A stretch of 28,145 nt of DNA from Bacteroidales bacterium UBA1204 (GTDB lineage Bacteria; Bacteroidota; Bacteroidia; Bacteroidales; F082), in NCBI GenBank assembly GCA_002310075.1, contig DBXU01000168.1:3703-31847 (forward strand), in the 5' to 3' direction. The position numbers were made by a program, and so were the translations under genes. Shown here in pieces: positions 1 to 6,816 of this stretch. Below the pieces are notes generated by a model. The model had not been told where the DNA came from. It ran no database searches and saw only the letters and a program-made list of their open reading frames with translations. The first letter of the stretch is position 1. Each line of letters starts with the position of its first letter.

Positions 1-350
1 GTGACACCCGTATAGATCGACAAGGCATGACCCGAGGTCGAAGTGGGCGTATTAAGTCCCAGCGACTGTCCTGCACTGCCCGTCCCAAAGAACTCATATC
101 CCGTGCGTTCGCTACCCGCACTTTGCACCGACATATCGCGCTTGCACACATAGCGTGGATAGTTGGTATAGGTCTCGTTGCGCACCCATCCCGTGACCGT
201 GAAGCTTTGGTCGGCAGCAATATTGAAGTCTTCGTGATGCGGAATGACCATATACTGGTCAGTTCCGTTAAACGTGATGTAATGGGCAGGTTGGGCAAAA
301 GCCGTCGTCAAGGCCGTCAGCAGAACAGCGAGAACAAGGAGCTTCTTCAT
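1..350 (-). CDS. Secreted LamG-domain protein, 5' part only
   Basis: The reading frame starts at an ATG at 350 on the minus strand and stays open to the window edge, giving 116 residues. The first 19 residues (MKKLLVLAVLLTALTTAFA, then Q) form a typical signal peptide with an A-x-A cleavage site. The mature part begins with a pattern seen in laminin-G/concanavalin-A-like domains: YITFNGTDQYMVIPHHEDFN, then SFTVTGWVR around residues 53-61. In such proteins this jelly-roll fold binds carbohydrate or is attached to secreted enzymes and adhesins. What follows the LamG domain is outside the window, so the overall function (sialidase-like enzyme, surface adhesin or other) cannot be decided. A Bacteroidetes promoter core lies 43 bases upstream of the start, so it is transcribed separately from comM. 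I see no sign of damage to the frame. Confidence 0.85.
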   Translation of the reverse strand, partial: MKKLLVLAVLLTALTTAFAQPAHYITFNGTDQYMVIPHHEDFNIAADQSFTVTGWVRNETYTNYPRYVCKRDMSVQSAGSERTGYEFFGTGSAGQSLGLNTPTSTSGHALSIYTGV

Positions 351-392
351 GGCGATAGGTGTTATGCGGTTAAACGTCAGTGTATTGCGGGA

Positions 393-423
393 CAAAAATA
401 ATGATTATTCTACACAATCACAA
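393..423 (-). promoter_or_regulatory. Bacteroidetes-type promoter for the LamG gene
   Basis: On the minus strand, TATTTTTG (393-400) matches the -7 consensus TAnnTTTG, and ATTG with its TTG at 421-423 lies exactly 20 bases upstream, the usual place of the -33 element. The predicted transcript starts about 30-40 bases before the ATG at 350. Confidence 0.6.
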
Positions 424-434
424 TTTTTTCCATT

Positions 435-1967
435 TCAACTCCCCCAGTTATCACGATCCAGACTTCGATAGTTAATAGCCTCTGCCAAGTGTCCCGTCTG
501 GATGTTCTCACTACCATCAAGGTCAGCAATGGTGCGGGAGACTTTAAGAATTCTGTCGTATGCACGTGCAGAAAGTCCAAGACGGTTCATGGCATTTTTG
601 AGCATCTTACGGCAGTCATCATCCAGGTCACAATACTTCTGGATAAGTTGCGAGGTCATCTGTGCGTTGGCATGGATGGTCGGATATGCTGCATAACGAT
701 CTTCTTGAATCTTTCTCGCCTTGATGACGCGTTCGCGCACCTTCGCACTTGGCTCACCATTACTTTTTGAAGACAAATCTTTATAGGCAACAGGAACAAC
801 TTCAACATGCAAATCTATTCGGTCCATTAACGGACCACTGATACGGTTGAGATACTGCTGAACCACACCTGGCTTGCAAGTGCACTCCTTGTCGGGATGG
901 TTATAATAGCCGCAAGGACACGGATTCATCGCCGCAACCATCATAAAGTTGGCGGGGAAGTCGACCGTCATCTTAGCGCGAGAGATAGTCACGACTCTGT
1001 CTTCCATTGGCTGTCGCATCACCTCTAAGACCGTGCGTTTGAACTCGGGTAGTTCGTCAAGAAAGAGCACACCATTGTGAGCAAGCGAGATCTCACCAGG
1101 CTGCGGATAGGTGCCACCGCCAACTAAACCCGCATCGCTGATGGTGTGGTGCGGACTGCGGAAAGGGCGTGTCCTTACCAGCGAGGCATTACGCCCTACC
1201 AAACCCGCCACAGAATGGATCTTAGTGGTCTCCAAGGCTTCAGCCATGGTCAACGGTGGCAAGATGGTCGGCATCCGTTTGGCCAACATGGTCTTGCCAC
1301 TGCCGGGCGGGCCAATGAGAATGACATTGTGGCCACCTGCTGCAGCAATTTCCAATGCGCGTTTGATGTTCTCTTGCCCCTTGACGTCGCTGAAGTCGAG
1401 CTCAGATTCGACATCTCGCCACGAGTCAATGGCATCAATACTTATAGGCTTAATTTCTTTTTCGCCATTTAAAATGGAAATGACTTCATGGATGTTATCT
1501 ACGCCATACACCTCCAAACCTTCCACCACTGCAGCTTCGCGCGCGTTTGTCTTAGGAATAATAAGCCCCTTAAAACCATCCTGTTTTGCCTTGATAGCAA
1601 TGGGCAAGGTGCCTTTAATAGGTTTAAGCGTTCCGTCCAACGACAGCTCTCCCATAATGATAAATTGCTCCAACAAATCCGCATTAACCTGTTCTGAAGC
1701 CGCCAAAATACCCATGGCAATTGGCAGGTCATATGCCGAACCTTCCTTGCGAATGTCAGCAGGCGCCATGTTAATGACAATTTTCTTGTGAGGATAGTAA
1801 TACCCTAAATTAATAATTGCAGCTTGAATACGCTGTTGGCTCTCCTTGACCGCATTGTCGGGCAGTCCTACCAAATAGAAATTAATGCCTCTGTCAATGT
1901 TTACTTCAATGGTGACCTGAATCGCTTCTATGCCGAAAAGGGCACATCCAAATGTCTTTACTAACAT
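435..1967 (-). CDS. comM: ComM/YifB-family Mg-chelatase-like AAA+ ATPase
   Basis: 510 residues from the ATG at 1967. The frame is open for 22 more codons upstream, but the family starts at MLVKTFGCALFGIEA, so the inner ATG is chosen. Domain order is an N-terminal ChlI/Lon-protease-like fold (about 1-170, with LSLDGTLKPIKG near 109-120), then the AAA+ core with Walker A GPPGSGKT (219-226) and Walker B-type GVLFLDELPEF, then a C-terminal Mg-chelatase domain with the cysteine-rich CPCGYYNHPDKECTC segment and ISGPLMDRIDLHVE. In Vibrio, ComM is a hexameric helicase that drives branch migration when transformed DNA recombines; the role in Bacteroidetes is inferred from the family. No other competence gene is next to it apart from cinA, whose competence link is only historical. 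It is preceded by an unusual repeat-rich 125-base upstream region. Confidence 0.93.
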   Translation of the reverse strand: MLVKTFGCALFGIEAIQVTIEVNIDRGINFYLVGLPDNAVKESQQRIQAAIINLGYYYPHKKIVINMAPADIRKEGSAYDLPIAMGILAASEQVNADLLEQFIIMGELSLDGTLKPIKGTLPIAIKAKQDGFKGLIIPKTNAREAAVVEGLEVYGVDNIHEVISILNGEKEIKPISIDAIDSWRDVESELDFSDVKGQENIKRALEIAAAGGHNVILIGPPGSGKTMLAKRMPTILPPLTMAEALETTKIHSVAGLVGRNASLVRTRPFRSPHHTISDAGLVGGGTYPQPGEISLAHNGVLFLDELPEFKRTVLEVMRQPMEDRVVTISRAKMTVDFPANFMMVAAMNPCPCGYYNHPDKECTCKPGVVQQYLNRISGPLMDRIDLHVEVVPVAYKDLSSKSNGEPSAKVRERVIKARKIQEDRYAAYPTIHANAQMTSQLIQKYCDLDDDCRKMLKNAMNRLGLSARAYDRILKVSRTIADLDGSENIQTGHLAEAINYRSLDRDNWGS

Positions 1968-1994
1968 AATTCTTCTTTTTAAAGTTTCATGCTG

Positions 1995-2002
1995 CAAAGA
2001 TG
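1995..2002 (-). promoter_or_regulatory. Weak candidate promoter core for comM
   Basis: CATCTTTG on the minus strand differs from TAnnTTTG at its first base and lies 27 bases before the comM ATG. No clear -33 element is at the right spacing, so this promoter may need help from a factor bound at the repeats at 2030-2076. Confidence 0.3.
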
Positions 2003-2029
2003 CACACCTTGTCAAGAAAAAGCCGCTGA

Positions 2030-2076
2030 ACAAACGTTTGTAGTCGACTGCAATCGTTTGTTGTCGTTTGTTGTCG
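2030..2076. repeat. Phased short repeats and palindromes upstream of comM
   Basis: The intergenic region contains three copies of CGTTTGTwGTCG at 2035-2046, 2055-2066 and 2065-2076, so their starts are 20 and 10 bases apart, close to whole helical turns. The first copy overlaps a perfect 12-base palindrome ACAAACGTTTGT (2030-2041) followed by the 8-base palindrome AGTCGACT (2042-2049). The array sits 28-75 bases upstream of the candidate comM promoter core and just after the stop of the gldB-like gene, which also reads toward it. It looks like a protein-binding array; a chance low-complexity repeat is the alternative. Confidence 0.55.
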
Positions 2077-2092
2077 GATATATTATTGATTA

Positions 2093-3100
2093 TTACTTCT
2101 TTGGCTTATAACCAGAATCCTGGAGTATATCCTGCAAATCTTTCCGTTTCATCAGCGTTTGAAGGTCAAAGTCGTGATTGGAGGCATATGAACGCATGAT
2201 GTTTAGTCCGAAAAACTCGCCTAAACGCGATGGAGCATCATTGCTATATGCCTGTGTGAAAGGACCGTCGCCAAAAAACATCATGTAGCTATCTAGACCA
2301 GCATCGTAAAGACGGCGGTTGCCAACGATATCGGCCCAAACTTGCCCTTCGTTCTCCTTAGCCCAACGCCATTGTTTGTCAGAATAGCCAAGCAAAACGC
2401 TGTCGGGCATGGCGGGGCACATCGCCTCGACAAAGAAGTTACGTCGACCGTAAAACACCATTTCGCCAACTACTTGGCCCTGCTTACGCCACTCGTATAA
2501 ATACTGCATATATAACTGTTCAGCTACATTCTTGGCCAAAGTGACTTTATCTGTCCTCACCTGCATATATTTCGGCATCCCTATCTGGTCGTATACTTCA
2601 TCACCATCAAGGTACCAATCCAATGAAATCACCAACTGATTGTCGATAATCTGAACAGGAGGTTCATCAGGACGAATGCCAGTAATACATGTAAAGGCTT
2701 TCTTGGGGATTTCGATATCGGGATAATAATAGTGAAAATGAGCAAACACGTCTTCCACCATCGGTTCCACTTCTTTCAAGTTTGGGAAAGCATCTTTCAC
2801 CTTTTGATACAAATTGGTGCTGAACGGATCGGTCGCAAAATCTTTGAGGTATTGTATAGCATCGGGATTGCTGAGATTGCCACCGAGGAACACCCCGTAA
2901 TGGTCCTGTATTCTCTTTAATTCGTTTTGGAAGTCGGCGGTGTCAAGGTTAAAAAGCACCTCTTCATATCGACAGAATTCCAAATCATAGGGTTTGGCAT
3001 CGATATTCAATTTTGATTTATAAGCGGCCTCTTGTGGCTGGCAAGAAGCCAACGCAATGAAGAGGCAAGTTAAAACAAAGGCCTGAATTGTTATTCTCAT
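2093..3100 (-). CDS. gldB: GldB-like lipoprotein
   Basis: 335 residues from the ATG at 3100. A GTG at 3106 would add two residues and give a 4-base overlap (GTGA) with the cinA stop; either start keeps the same lipoprotein signal. The N-terminus is a lipoprotein signal peptide ending in LASC, with the lipidated cysteine about residue 20, so the protein is predicted to be membrane-anchored in the periplasm or outer membrane. The body resembles the GldB family: a segment LVISLDWYLDGDEVYDQIG in the middle and, near the end, GPFTQAYSNDAPSRLGEFFG. In Flavobacterium GldB is needed for gliding, but Bacteroidales that do not glide also carry homologues, so motility must not be assumed. The usual partner GldC is not next to it. 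It is co-transcribed with cinA. Confidence 0.8.
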   Translation of the reverse strand: MRITIQAFVLTCLFIALASCQPQEAAYKSKLNIDAKPYDLEFCRYEEVLFNLDTADFQNELKRIQDHYGVFLGGNLSNPDAIQYLKDFATDPFSTNLYQKVKDAFPNLKEVEPMVEDVFAHFHYYYPDIEIPKKAFTCITGIRPDEPPVQIIDNQLVISLDWYLDGDEVYDQIGMPKYMQVRTDKVTLAKNVAEQLYMQYLYEWRKQGQVVGEMVFYGRRNFFVEAMCPAMPDSVLLGYSDKQWRWAKENEGQVWADIVGNRRLYDAGLDSYMMFFGDGPFTQAYSNDAPSRLGEFFGLNIMRSYASNHDFDLQTLMKRKDLQDILQDSGYKPKK

Positions 3101-3102
3101 AT

Positions 3103-4344
3103 TCACATTAATTGTTGTCTTAGCATTTCATAAGCCGCAATGGTAGCGCGATTAATGACATTTTCACGGTCCTTGCCGAAATTGAAGCGTTTCGAAACCA
3201 CGCCCGAAGGCGATGCCAAGCCAATCCATACTGTGCCCACTGGCGTTTCCTCAGTACCTCCACTCGGACCAGCAACACCAGTTGTAGCAATACCAAAGTC
3301 AGCTTCCATCAAGTTACGAACCCCTATAGCCATGCGCTCAACCACATCCTGACTTACCACACCATGTTCCTCAATCGTCACAGATGGCACACCTAATACT
3401 TTGGTTTTCATCGTCGTCGCATAGGTAACCGCTGTCCCTTTAAACACGTCTGAACTACCTGGAATCAAGGTGATGACATGGGCAATATTGCCACCCGTGC
3501 AACTCTCTGCCGAGGCAAATGTCATACCTTTATTAATTAATAGGTCGAAAACCGTTCGTTCTATGGGCTGATCTTGCATGGCAAAGATATACTCGGGAAT
3601 AAGGTCAGTAAGCTTAACGATTTCCCTATCCAGGGTCTTATGAAGGAACACTCCATCATCATGCCTGCCACTCAGCCTCAGTCGGACCATTCCATGTTGG
3701 GGCAAATAGGCCAAGGAAAGGAACTCGGGCAAATTTTCTTCCCAGTTCTTGATACGGTCGGCCAAAAACGATTCTCCGATACCCGTTGTCATTATGACAC
3801 GCTTTTCGTATGGTTTCGATTGAAAGCGATTCTTAATGCGTGGCAGCAACTCGTCCATAAAGATACCTTTCATTTCAAAAGGTACTCCTGGCATAAATGC
3901 AAAAACCACCCCGTTCTTTTCCAGCCACATGCAAGGAGCAGTGCCATAGGTGTTCGGAATGTACTCACACGATTTCGGCAACATGGCTTGACAACGATTG
4001 CGCTCACTCATCTGAAAGCCACGACGTTTAAATAATGAAACCACATTATCATAAGCCGCCTGACAAAAATCAAGTTCGGTATCAAAATACTTGCAGACCG
4101 TGGGTTTCGTGATATCGTCGGAAGTAGGACCCAAACCGCCAGTGACCAAAACCAAGTCGGCATCCATACATGCCTTAAAAGCATCGAGAATAGCCTTTTC
4201 GGTATCACCAATGGTCAATACGGAATCCAACTGGTATCCAGCATCCGATAATTGCGCTCCAAGCCAGGCCGCATTCGTATTAATTACCTGACCTATAAGC
4301 AATTCATCACCAATTGATATGTTTTTAATGACTATATTATCCAT
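3103..4344 (-). CDS. cinA: CinA-family protein: MoaB-like domain plus NMN amidohydrolase domain
   Basis: 413 residues from the ATG at 4344. The longer open frame (to 4389) is rejected because it runs through the promoter core at 4361-4368. The N-terminal half is the molybdopterin-binding-like (MoaB/COG1058) domain with SIGDELLIGQVINTN (10-24), VTGGLGPTSDD (67-77) and MPGVPFEM (151-158). The C-terminal half is the CinA/PncC domain with SAESCTGG (278-285), carrying the active-site serine, and GVAGPSGG (356-363). The PncC domain deamidates nicotinamide mononucleotide to nicotinate mononucleotide and ammonia, returning it to NAD synthesis; the N-terminal domain in some homologues hydrolyses ADP-ribose. 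The old name, competence/damage inducible, is not strong evidence of a competence role. Its stop touches the start of the gldB-like gene, so the two form an operon. Confidence 0.94.
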   Translation of the reverse strand: MDNIVIKNISIGDELLIGQVINTNAAWLGAQLSDAGYQLDSVLTIGDTEKAILDAFKACMDADLVLVTGGLGPTSDDITKPTVCKYFDTELDFCQAAYDNVVSLFKRRGFQMSERNRCQAMLPKSCEYIPNTYGTAPCMWLEKNGVVFAFMPGVPFEMKGIFMDELLPRIKNRFQSKPYEKRVIMTTGIGESFLADRIKNWEENLPEFLSLAYLPQHGMVRLRLSGRHDDGVFLHKTLDREIVKLTDLIPEYIFAMQDQPIERTVFDLLINKGMTFASAESCTGGNIAHVITLIPGSSDVFKGTAVTYATTMKTKVLGVPSVTIEEHGVVSQDVVERMAIGVRNLMEADFGIATTGVAGPSGGTEETPVGTVWIGLASPSGVVSKRFNFGKDRENVINRATIAAYEMLRQQLM

Positions 4345-4360
4345 AATCAAACTTTTTTTG

Positions 4361-4368
4361 CAAAGATA
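4361..4368 (-). promoter_or_regulatory. -7 promoter core for cinA-gldB
   Basis: TATCTTTG on the minus strand matches TAnnTTTG and lies 16 bases before the cinA ATG at 4344. It decides the start: upstream in-frame start codons fall in or before the promoter and cannot be on the transcript. A weak TTTCG lies near the expected -33 position. Confidence 0.65.
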
Positions 4369-4417
4369 GCCCATTTTCTGAACCTCCACGAAAAAAACGA
4401 GATTTCAAATTATTTCG

Positions 4418-4425
4418 TATCTTTG
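4418..4425 (+). promoter_or_regulatory. -7 promoter core for the nucleoside phosphorylase
   Basis: TATCTTTG on the plus strand, the same core as the divergent cinA promoter 50 bases away. The transcript should begin near 4430, leaving a leader of about 15 bases before the ATG at 4447. No clear -33 element is seen. Confidence 0.65.
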
Positions 4426-4446
4426 CAAAAACAAAATGACAAAGAC

Positions 4447-5331
4447 ATGAATCAACCTATCCCAGCATCACAGCTAGTCCTTAACAGTGAAGGTGCAGTC
4501 TATCATTTAAACCTACATCCTGACCAACTTGCCGATGATGTCCTTTTGGTAGGCGATCCAGGACGAGTTGAACTGATCGCTTCTTTCTTTGATAAAATTG
4601 AGGTGGCACGACAGAATCGAGAACTTGTCACCAGAACAGGCTATTTCAACGGCAAGCGTATCACTGTCCTGTCAACAGGAATGGGCACAGACAATCTCGA
4701 CATTGTGATGAATGAACTCGACACTTTGGCCAACATTGACTTGAAGACAAGAATGCCCAAAGAAGAGCATCGTACGCTCAACCTCATACGCATCGGTACC
4801 TGCGGCGCCCTTCAGCCTGATATAGAGGTTGAAGACAGCTATGTAGCCACTCGTTACGCCATTGGTTTGGACGGACTACTTTATTTCTATGAAAAAAATG
4901 AGGAAGTGAACGATATTGGCATGCGTGATGCCTTCATCGAACAGATGAACTATCCGAAAGACTTGCCTCTGCCCTATGTAGTGGAAGGCTCTAAAGAATT
5001 GTTCGACCAATTGGCGCAAGGCTATTACCAAGGCGTAACTGCCACGGCTCCAGGATTCTATGGCCCCCAAGGCCGTACTCTGAGGATGCATCTCGCTTAT
5101 CCCGAACACAACCGCAAGATTGAAGCCTTCAACTATAAAGGCTGGCGCGTATGCAACTTCGAGATGGAGTCATCGGCCCTCTATGGTCTTGGCAAAATGA
5201 TGGGACACAATTGTCTTACCATCTGTGTCGCTATTGCCAACCGAGTTACAGAAAAATTTGCATCTGATTATCATCCTTATGTTAAAAAATTGGTCATTAA
5301 TACATTAGAAAGACTGTCGGCAAGAACATAA
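4447..5331 (+). CDS. Uridine/nucleoside phosphorylase family protein
   Basis: 294 residues from the ATG at 4447; the TTG eight codons upstream lies within the promoter core and is rejected. The protein belongs to the PNP/UDP phosphorylase superfamily: GDPGRVELIA (36-45) forms part of the phosphate site, STGMGTDN (76-83) and RIGTCGALQPDI (115-126) are the conserved glycine-rich segments, and NFEMESSALYG (237-247) is the ribose-binding Glu-Met-Glu region. These segments match uridine phosphorylase more closely than purine nucleoside phosphorylase, but base specificity is inferred. The likely reaction is reversible cleavage of uridine by phosphate to uracil and ribose-1-phosphate, in cytoplasmic nucleoside salvage. 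At 294 residues it is longer than the E. coli enzyme (about 250). It is a single-gene unit, divergent from cinA. Confidence 0.88.
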   Translation: MNQPIPASQLVLNSEGAVYHLNLHPDQLADDVLLVGDPGRVELIASFFDKIEVARQNRELVTRTGYFNGKRITVLSTGMGTDNLDIVMNELDTLANIDLKTRMPKEEHRTLNLIRIGTCGALQPDIEVEDSYVATRYAIGLDGLLYFYEKNEEVNDIGMRDAFIEQMNYPKDLPLPYVVEGSKELFDQLAQGYYQGVTATAPGFYGPQGRTLRMHLAYPEHNRKIEAFNYKGWRVCNFEMESSALYGLGKMMGHNCLTICVAIANRVTEKFASDYHPYVKKLVINTLERLSART

Positions 5332-5373
5332 ATTCATTCTAAATATAAAAAAATGCATTATTTTTTCGATTTA

Positions 5374-5406
5374 TTTGTTGTATGTGGAAAAAAATGCCTA
5401 TTTTTG
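5374..5406 (+). promoter_or_regulatory. Promoter of the OmpA-type gene
   Basis: TTTG (5374-5377) and TATTTTTG (5399-5406) are separated by 21 bases, a full match to the Bacteroidetes -33/-7 pair. Transcription should begin near 5412, giving a leader of roughly 50 bases before the ATG at 5465. This is among the best promoters in the window, in keeping with an abundant outer-membrane protein. Confidence 0.75.
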
Positions 5407-5464
5407 CCGCTCAATAAACTATGATTAGGTATTAAAGAACAACAAACAGTAATAAAATTAAAAA

Positions 5465-6742
5465 ATGAAAAAAGTATTTATCGCAATCGTTGCTTTTTTA
5501 GCATTGTCCTCTTCCGTGATGGCAGCTGGACAAGTTGATTCCGTCCGTTACCTGACCACCAAGTTCAGCCAGAACTGGTTCATCGGAGCTAACGCCACTG
5601 CCAACTGGTGGCAAGGCAGTATGAGAACCCCTGAGGGTTTTGCTGATAATTATACCGCAGTGGAATGGGGAAATCCTACTTTTGGTTTCTCAGCCAATGT
5701 CGGTAAGTGGATTAATCACAAGACCGCTGTTAGACTGAGATACAGTAACAACAACATTCACAGCTACATCAACCGTGCTCCTCACGGTGAGAACGATGGT
5801 CTTGGTTTTATGTATGATGAAAACCCAACTGCTATTGAGGGTAACATCTACGCTACCACGATGCGCTATCACAACTTGATGGCTGACTTTATGGTGAGCC
5901 CCATCGACTTCTTCCAGGGTTACTACAACCCCAACAGAGTTTGGACCCCCGTGCTTTATATTGGCGCAGGTACTGGTTACACTTCAGCTGATTTCTTCGC
6001 CTTGAAGTCCATCATCAACAACTTGTCAAAGAACAAGTCTCAAGTTGCCGGTAATTTTGAATTGGCCGTTACAACTGGTTTGAACAACTGCTTCAGACTT
6101 GGCGAACACCTTGACCTGAACCTTGACCTTAGTTGGACCTTCCATAGATGGACCATCGACTCATGGGCTGCTGAATTTGAGGGCAATTATGGCAATGGTT
6201 ACATCAGACCTAAGAGATTCGACAATCTCTACCAAGCACAACTCGGTCTTACCTATTACTTCAGCAGACAATATGACCTGCCTTACAACTGCTGCGAAGA
6301 GATGGAAAACCTCAGAAAGAGACTGGACGAATTTGTCAACATGCCCGCTCCGGAACCGGAACCCTGCGACACTATTGTTAAGTTCGTCAACGTCCAGACC
6401 GAAGATATTATCAGCTATCCTTTCTCCATCTTCTTCAACCGCGACTCTTATCAGTTGATGTCGAGAAGAGACCTCGTCAACCTGAGAGAGATTGCCCAGG
6501 TGGCCAAGGACAATAACTTCAAGATTCGCCTGAGAGGTTCTGCCGACAGCGCTACCGCTACCCCGGCTTACAACCAGACCCTTTCAGAGAACCGTTGCCG
6601 CAAGATCATGATGGAACTCATGGAAATGGGTATTCCGGAGAGCCAAATCATCCTCGCTCCCGTGGGTGGTGTTAAGGAACTCGACCCGACCGAATTCGAC
6701 CGCCGCGTGTTGGTTGAACTCGTCAAGGAAGCTCAGAACTAA
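5465..6742 (+). CDS. OmpA-family outer membrane protein
   Basis: 425 residues. Residues 1-20 are a signal peptide (MKKVFIAIVAFLALSSSVMA). Residues about 25-270 alternate in the manner of an outer-membrane beta-barrel, ending near QLGLTYYFSRQYDLPY. A short charged stretch (CCEEMENLRKRLDEF) and a Pro-Glu linker (PAPEPEP, 294-300) lead into an OmpA-like peptidoglycan-binding domain (about 310-420). In that domain, GSADSATATPAYNQTLSENR (358-377) supplies the Asp (D361) and Arg (R377) that hold diaminopimelate in the family. The role is to tie the outer membrane to the cell wall and perhaps act as a porin. The unit is monocistronic: own promoter upstream, strong terminator downstream. Paired cysteines at 276-277 could be disulphide-bonded in the periplasm. 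Confidence 0.92.
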   Translation: MKKVFIAIVAFLALSSSVMAAGQVDSVRYLTTKFSQNWFIGANATANWWQGSMRTPEGFADNYTAVEWGNPTFGFSANVGKWINHKTAVRLRYSNNNIHSYINRAPHGENDGLGFMYDENPTAIEGNIYATTMRYHNLMADFMVSPIDFFQGYYNPNRVWTPVLYIGAGTGYTSADFFALKSIINNLSKNKSQVAGNFELAVTTGLNNCFRLGEHLDLNLDLSWTFHRWTIDSWAAEFEGNYGNGYIRPKRFDNLYQAQLGLTYYFSRQYDLPYNCCEEMENLRKRLDEFVNMPAPEPEPCDTIVKFVNVQTEDIISYPFSIFFNRDSYQLMSRRDLVNLREIAQVAKDNNFKIRLRGSADSATATPAYNQTLSENRCRKIMMELMEMGIPESQIILAPVGGVKELDPTEFDRRVLVELVKEAQN

Positions 6743-6766
6743 TCAGCCATCATTAACTATAATAAT

Positions 6767-6795
6767 AAAGCCAGGCAAAAGCCTGGCTTTTTTTG
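6767..6795. terminator. Strong bidirectional intrinsic terminator
   Basis: AAAGCCAGGC, a loop of AAAA, then GCCTGGCTTTTTTTT. The GC-rich part of the stem is perfect (6771-6776 with 6781-6786) and is flanked by A and T runs, so it can end both the OmpA-type transcript (plus) and the converging nadE transcript (minus). Confidence 0.93.
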
Positions 6796-6816
6796 TTTAC
6801 ACAATTAAAACGTCTC

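Noticed and set aside
27..401. Plus-strand open frame opposite the LamG gene
   Set aside because: Basic, low-complexity translation with no family likeness; the minus frame has a signal peptide and LamG motifs.
1111..1791. Long plus-strand open frame of 226 codons opposite comM
   Set aside because: It lies fully inside comM, whose motifs are clear, and its protein has no recognisable domain; it is a shadow of codon bias.
2055..2076. CRISPR-like repeat
   Set aside because: The units are 12 bases, two of them overlap, and there are no unique spacers of regular length or cas genes.
2093..3106. Gliding-motility system
   Set aside because: Only a gldB-like gene is present; homologues occur in non-gliding Bacteroidales and no other gld or por gene is in the window.
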